A stretch of 15,356 nucleotides of DNA. It comes from an uncultured Olsenella sp. (GTDB lineage: Bacteria; Actinomycetota; Coriobacteriia; Coriobacteriales; Atopobiaceae). Positions 12,981-15,356 of the stretch are shown piece by piece. The stretch covers positions 1 to 15,356 of the forward strand of contig CAMXZR010000034.1 in NCBI GenBank assembly GCA_947253595.1, written 5' to 3'. The notes under the pieces were generated by a model that had not been told where the DNA came from, ran no database searches, and saw only the letters and a list, made by a program, of their open reading frames with translations. Within the stretch, counting starts at the first letter, position 1, and each line of letters begins with the position of its first letter. The position numbers and the translations under genes were made by a program.

Positions 12981-13393
12981 GCAGGCGAACGCTCAGGCGG
13001 ATTTCGCCCGTGGACCTCGTGGCGGCCGTGGTCGCGCGCGTGTCCGAGGGAACGGGGACCAAATGCGTCCTCAACCCGGACGGCGAGGAGTCGCCGCTCT
13101 ACTCGGCGTCGCTCGTCGGGACGAGGCCCGGAAAGTCAAAGTCCATGTTCCTGGACGTCTACCAGATCCAGCTCCACGCCATATCCGCGCCGTCCGGCTC
13201 GAGCGAGTCCGTCATGGGCATGGTCGCGGCGCTGGAGGAGGCCATGGAGCGCGACGTCGCCCTCCCGGCCCCCTTCTGGCTCGTGCGCCAGGACGACATG
13301 GGGATACAGAACGTCAAGCGCGACCCGACGGGCGAGTGGCACGCCATCGTGGCGTACGAGCTCACCGTCTCGTACGGGCTCATGATCAAGTAG
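12977..13393 (+). CDS. Tail terminator-like minor tail protein
   Basis: A 138-residue protein starting at GTG 12977, overlapping the upstream stop. The pattern DVYQIQLHAISAPSGSSESV, then MGMVAALEEAMERDVALPAP, then QDDMGIQNVKRDPTGEWHAI and AYELTVSYGLMIK is conserved in small phage tail proteins I associate with DUF5072. The alpha-beta arrangement and the place between gp10-like and major tail genes fit the tail terminator, which caps the tail tube and joins it to the head. Confidence 0.8.
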   Translation: MSRRTLRRISPVDLVAAVVARVSEGTGTKCVLNPDGEESPLYSASLVGTRPGKSKSMFLDVYQIQLHAISAPSGSSESVMGMVAALEEAMERDVALPAPFWLVRQDDMGIQNVKRDPTGEWHAIVAYELTVSYGLMIK

Positions 13394-13424
13394 ACGCCGC
13401 GCGAGCGGCAGAGAGGGGCGAGAG

Positions 13425-13949
13425 ATGCCCGAACCCAAGACCAATTTCGACTCGGGTGCGTACTGCCAGACCGGCGGCGGCGCGGCCGTCGTGAAGGGGA
13501 ACGACGTACTCACCTGCATCTTCAGCGCGGACGGCACGAAGCTCCTCGCCATCGACGGCGAGAAGGACGCGAAGCTCTCGCTGTCCGCCGACACCACCAG
13601 CTTCAGCTCCAAGGACTCGAAGGGCGCGTGGCAGAGCAACCGCCCGTCTACCAAGAGCTGGGAGCTGTCGATAGACACGGCCCTGGTCAAGGACGCGGAG
13701 TCCAACAAGGCCATCCGCAAGGCGTTCGAGGACGGGACCGCCCTCTGCGTCAAGCAGGTCTACGACGACGAGGGCTACGCCCCGCGAGGCGGCGGCCTGG
13801 CCTTCGTCACCAAGTACGAGGACGACTCGCCCTCGGACGACATCATCTCCATATCGGTGTCCCTCACAGGCTCCGGCAAGTGGACCTGGTTCGACATCGA
13901 CACAGAGGCGGCGGCGAAGGCCACGGCGAAGCCCAGCAACCGCCAATAG
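13425..13949 (+). CDS. Major tail tube protein (TP901-1 family-like)
   Basis: A 174-residue tube subunit that stacks as hexameric rings around the tape measure. Diagnostic stretches are LLAIDGEKDAKLSLSADTTS (residues 41-60), SKDSKGAWQSNRPSTKSWEL (62-81) with SIDTALVKD, and ISISVSLTGSGKWTWF near the C terminus. The C-terminal Ala/Lys tail is low complexity. GAGAGGGGCGAGAG at 13411-13424 is the ribosome site. A strong hairpin follows the stop, which may protect this abundant message or limit read-through into the chaperone gene. Confidence 0.9.
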   Translation: MPEPKTNFDSGAYCQTGGGAAVVKGNDVLTCIFSADGTKLLAIDGEKDAKLSLSADTTSFSSKDSKGAWQSNRPSTKSWELSIDTALVKDAESNKAIRKAFEDGTALCVKQVYDDEGYAPRGGGLAFVTKYEDDSPSDDIISISVSLTGSGKWTWFDIDTEAAAKATAKPSNRQ

Positions 13950-13969
13950 GCGGGCAGGGGACGACAGAC

Positions 13970-13993
13970 GGAGGGGGCCTGCGGGCCCCCTCC
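13970..13993 (+). terminator. Perfect 10-bp hairpin after the major tail gene (attenuator/stabilizer)
   Basis: GGAGGGGGCC (13970-13979) pairs perfectly with GGCCCCCTCC (13984-13993) across the loop TGCG. There is no T run, so full intrinsic termination is doubtful; partial termination or 3'-end protection of the major tail message is more likely. It shares CTCC with a second, competing hairpin over the next ribosome site. Confidence 0.65.
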
Positions 13994-14007
13994 CCATGAA
14001 AGGGGAG
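13990..14007 (+). promoter_or_regulatory. Ribosome-site-masking hairpin of the tail chaperone gene
   Basis: CTCCCC (13990-13995) pairs exactly with GGGGAG (14002-14007) over the loop ATGAAA. GGGGAG is the only ribosome site for ATG 14012. The upstream 10-bp hairpin uses bases 13990-13993 too, so the two structures exclude each other. Confidence 0.5.
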
Positions 14008-14011
14008 CCCG

Positions 14012-14329
14012 ATGGAAGAGAAGCAGCAGACGACCCTCGAGGCGGGGGGCGTCACCTACGAGCTCGTCTACGCGGCAAAGCGCGTGGACATGGTCGAGTC
14101 GGCGCTCGGAAACCGAAGCATCCTGAGCGTGTTCGGGGGCGCGCCCTCGATGAAGGACATGCGCACGCTCGCCGCCTACGGCCTGCGCGAGGTCGGCTCC
14201 GCCGCCTGGGTGAACCCCGGCAGGGCCCTCTCGGTATGCGGGGACTACATCGAGGAGAACGGCCTCTCCTCCCTCATGGAGCTCGCGTCCACGGCGGTGA
14301 TGCGCGACTGCGGCTTCCTGTTTCGATAG
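14012..14329 (+). CDS. Tail assembly chaperone, G-type product
   Basis: A 105-residue protein in the position and with the size of the lambda gpG-type tail chaperone, which coats the tape measure during tail assembly. TLEAGGVTYELVYAAKRVDM is a two-strand start common in these proteins, followed by helices (APSMKDMRTLAAYGLREVGS and EENGLSSLMELASTAVMRDC). Its reading frame ends CTG TTT CGA TAG, and a second open frame continues downstream without a start codon or ribosome site. The start is ATG 14012, preceded by GGGGAG. Sequence conservation in this class is low, so the call rests on position, size and the frame arrangement. Confidence 0.82.
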   Translation: MEEKQQTTLEAGGVTYELVYAAKRVDMVESALGNRSILSVFGGAPSMKDMRTLAAYGLREVGSAAWVNPGRALSVCGDYIEENGLSSLMELASTAVMRDCGFLFR

Positions 14330-14702
14330 CAGGATCGCGGCCCCGCGTCTCGTCAGATGCCAGGTCGAGCACACGGACTCCGACTGGCTCTCCCTCGTGC
14401 CGCCAGGGCTCGCCGCCGACGCCCAGTGGGCGTGGGTCGCGGCCAGGACGGGATGGACGCCCTCGCAGCTCGCGGAGCTGACCGACTCGCAGCTCGTGCT
14501 GCTCGCGAGGGCCATGGAGGAGCGCGACGCGCAGCTGGCCGAGACCGTGCGCGACGCCGTCCTGAACGCGCTCGCGAACGGAATGTCCAAGAGGGGCTCG
14601 AAGGCGGTCGCGCTGTTCGAGCCCGCGCCCGACAGGGCGCGCCGCATGGGACGCGCCGAGGCGATGGGGAAGATGGCGGCCATAGAGGCCTCGATGGGAT
14701 AG
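14322..14702 (+). CDS. Tail assembly chaperone, T-type extension, made by predicted +1 frameshift
   Basis: The +1 frame is open from 14301 (after a TGA at 14298) to 14702. Read from the slip site it gives FDSRIAAPRLVRCQVEHTDS followed by DWLSLVPPGLAADAQWAW, then a helical SQLAELTDSQLVLLARAMEE and a basic Ala/Arg-rich end. The only in-frame start is a GTG at 14397 without a ribosome site, so independent translation is unlikely. Slippage of tRNA-Phe from UUU (14321-14323) to UUC (14322-14324), one codon before the slow CGA TAG, would make a G-T fusion of 229 residues. Tail chaperone genes upstream of the tape measure conventionally use such a frameshift, although -1 is the commoner direction. 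Confidence 0.78.
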   Translation, partial: FDSRIAAPRLVRCQVEHTDSDWLSLVPPGLAADAQWAWVAARTGWTPSQLAELTDSQLVLLARAMEERDAQLAETVRDAVLNALANGMSKRGSKAVALFEPAPDRARRMGRAEAMGKMAAIEASMG

Positions 14703-14711
14703 GGGGACCCG

Positions 14712-15356
14712 GTGGCCGACTACACGCTCTGCGCCGAGGTGACGGCGGACGTCTCCGGCTTCACGGCCGGGATGGGGGAGGCCTCCTCCTCCATGGAGGA
14801 GTTCCAGGGCAAGTGCCGCAAGGCCAGCAGGTCCGTCAGGGCGGACATCGACTCAGCCGCGAGGGGCTCGTCCTCGTCGATGGGGGAGTTCGGCAGGAGG
14901 TGCAAGGTCGCGGCGGACTCGGCCACGGCCTCCATGGAAGGCGCTGCGGGCAGGGTCGGCTCCGCGTGGGAGGGCCTCAGGGGCCGCGCCACGGCGGCGG
15001 TGGACGGCGTCAGGGAGCGCTTCTCGGCGGCGATTGGCGGCGTCAGGGAGTCCGTCGCGGGCGCTGCGGTCTCCCTCGACGACCGCCTCGGAGGGGCCCT
15101 CACGAAGGCGGTCGGCACGGCGCAGGGGGCGTTCGGGAAGATCGCGTCCGTCGCGCGGTCGGCGCTCGGCCCGGTGGCACCGATGGCCAAGGGAGCGTTC
15201 TCGGCGCTGTCCGGCGCTGCCAGCGCGGCGTTCTCCGCCCTGTCGGGGGCCGCGCTGGCCGGGGTCGGCGCGGCCGTCACGGCGATGGGGACCCTCTCGG
15301 CCGCGTCGCTCGCCGCCTATGCGGACTACGAGCAGCTCGCGGGCGGCGTCCAGACC
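14712..15356 (+). CDS. Tail tape measure protein, N-terminal part (3' partial)
   Basis: The frame starts at GTG 14712 with AGGGGG at 14701-14706, and stays open to the right edge (215 residues seen). MADYTLCAEVTADVSGFTAG is the usual tape-measure beginning. It continues with Ala/Ser/Gly-rich helices, small hydrophobic stretches (about 150-200, rich in Ala/Gly/Val) and ends in the characteristic AAYADYEQLAGGVQT. The protein sets tail length and is ejected with DNA. A short imperfect duplication is visible: SSSMEEFQGKCRKASRS (25-41) and SSSMGEFGRRCKVAADS (54-70). No ATG alternative fits better. The gene directly follows the chaperone pair, as expected. Confidence 0.9.
   Translation, partial: MADYTLCAEVTADVSGFTAGMGEASSSMEEFQGKCRKASRSVRADIDSAARGSSSSMGEFGRRCKVAADSATASMEGAAGRVGSAWEGLRGRATAAVDGVRERFSAAIGGVRESVAGAAVSLDDRLGGALTKAVGTAQGAFGKIASVARSALGPVAPMAKGAFSALSGAASAAFSALSGAALAGVGAAVTAMGTLSAASLAAYADYEQLAGGVQT

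Noticed and set aside
14397..14702. Independent gene starting at GTG 14397
   Set aside because: No ribosome site precedes it and plausible coding sequence continues upstream in the same frame to the slip site.
14720..15280. Minus-strand open frame at the right end
   Set aside because: It lies opposite the N-terminal part of the tape measure protein, which is supported by its position and by AAYADYEQLAGGVQT.

Overview
The window is a stretch of a tailed-phage (siphovirus-type) genome, most likely a prophage or temperate phage of a high-GC actinobacterium. By eye GC is roughly two thirds or more. All convincing genes lie on the + strand, and many overlap by ATGA, GTGA or TAATG. Arginine is written mostly as CGC/AGG, and small CxxC zinc-ribbon genes are abundant. 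This would fit phages of gut or oral Coriobacteriia, but the host is an inference. No integrase, lysis module or host gene is visible.

Layout. (1) 1-1603, replication: a replication-organizer C-terminal domain whose DNA carries iteron-like and hexamer repeats (candidate origin), a DnaC-type helicase-loader ATPase and an HNH-like nuclease. (2) 1609-4352, a tightly coupled train of eleven small accessory genes: zinc-ribbon or Cys-rich proteins, a SANT/Myb-like DNA binder, a DUF6378-type protein and two one-helix membrane peptides. (3) 4349-4870, a sigma-region-4/RinA/ArpU-like regulator that probably controls the late genes. (4) 4871-5147, a gene-free control region with an AT-rich patch, an operator-like inverted repeat, three tandem 10-bp repeats and two strong GC hairpins just ahead of the terminase; it is a candidate late promoter and/or packaging site. 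(5) 5148-9659, the packaging and head-entry block: small and large terminase, SPP1 gp6-type portal, and a MuF head protein with a C-terminal PD-(D/E)XK-like toxin domain. (6) 9660-10425, an insertion-like cargo cassette: a tRNA-like hairpin, a class II tRNA-Leu(CAG) with an abnormal anticodon loop (C33 instead of U33), a Cys-rich peptide and a thioredoxin-like protein. (7) 10426-13949: DUF4355-type scaffold, major capsid, head-tail connector and closure proteins, gp10-like tail-completion protein, tail terminator and major tail protein. (8) 13950-15356: a hairpin pair that may switch translation, the tail assembly chaperone gene pair joined by a predicted +1 frameshift, and the 5' end of the tape-measure gene, which runs off the window.

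The most noteworthy element is the juxtaposition at 9200-9820 of a MuF-fused polymorphic-toxin-like nuclease domain with no recognisable protein immunity gene and, directly downstream, a tRNA-Leu whose anticodon loop is altered at a nearly invariant base. One testable reading is that the toxin cleaves tRNA and the phage tRNA is a cleavage-resistant substitute, so that immunity would be encoded in RNA. This is inference; each component is documented separately below.
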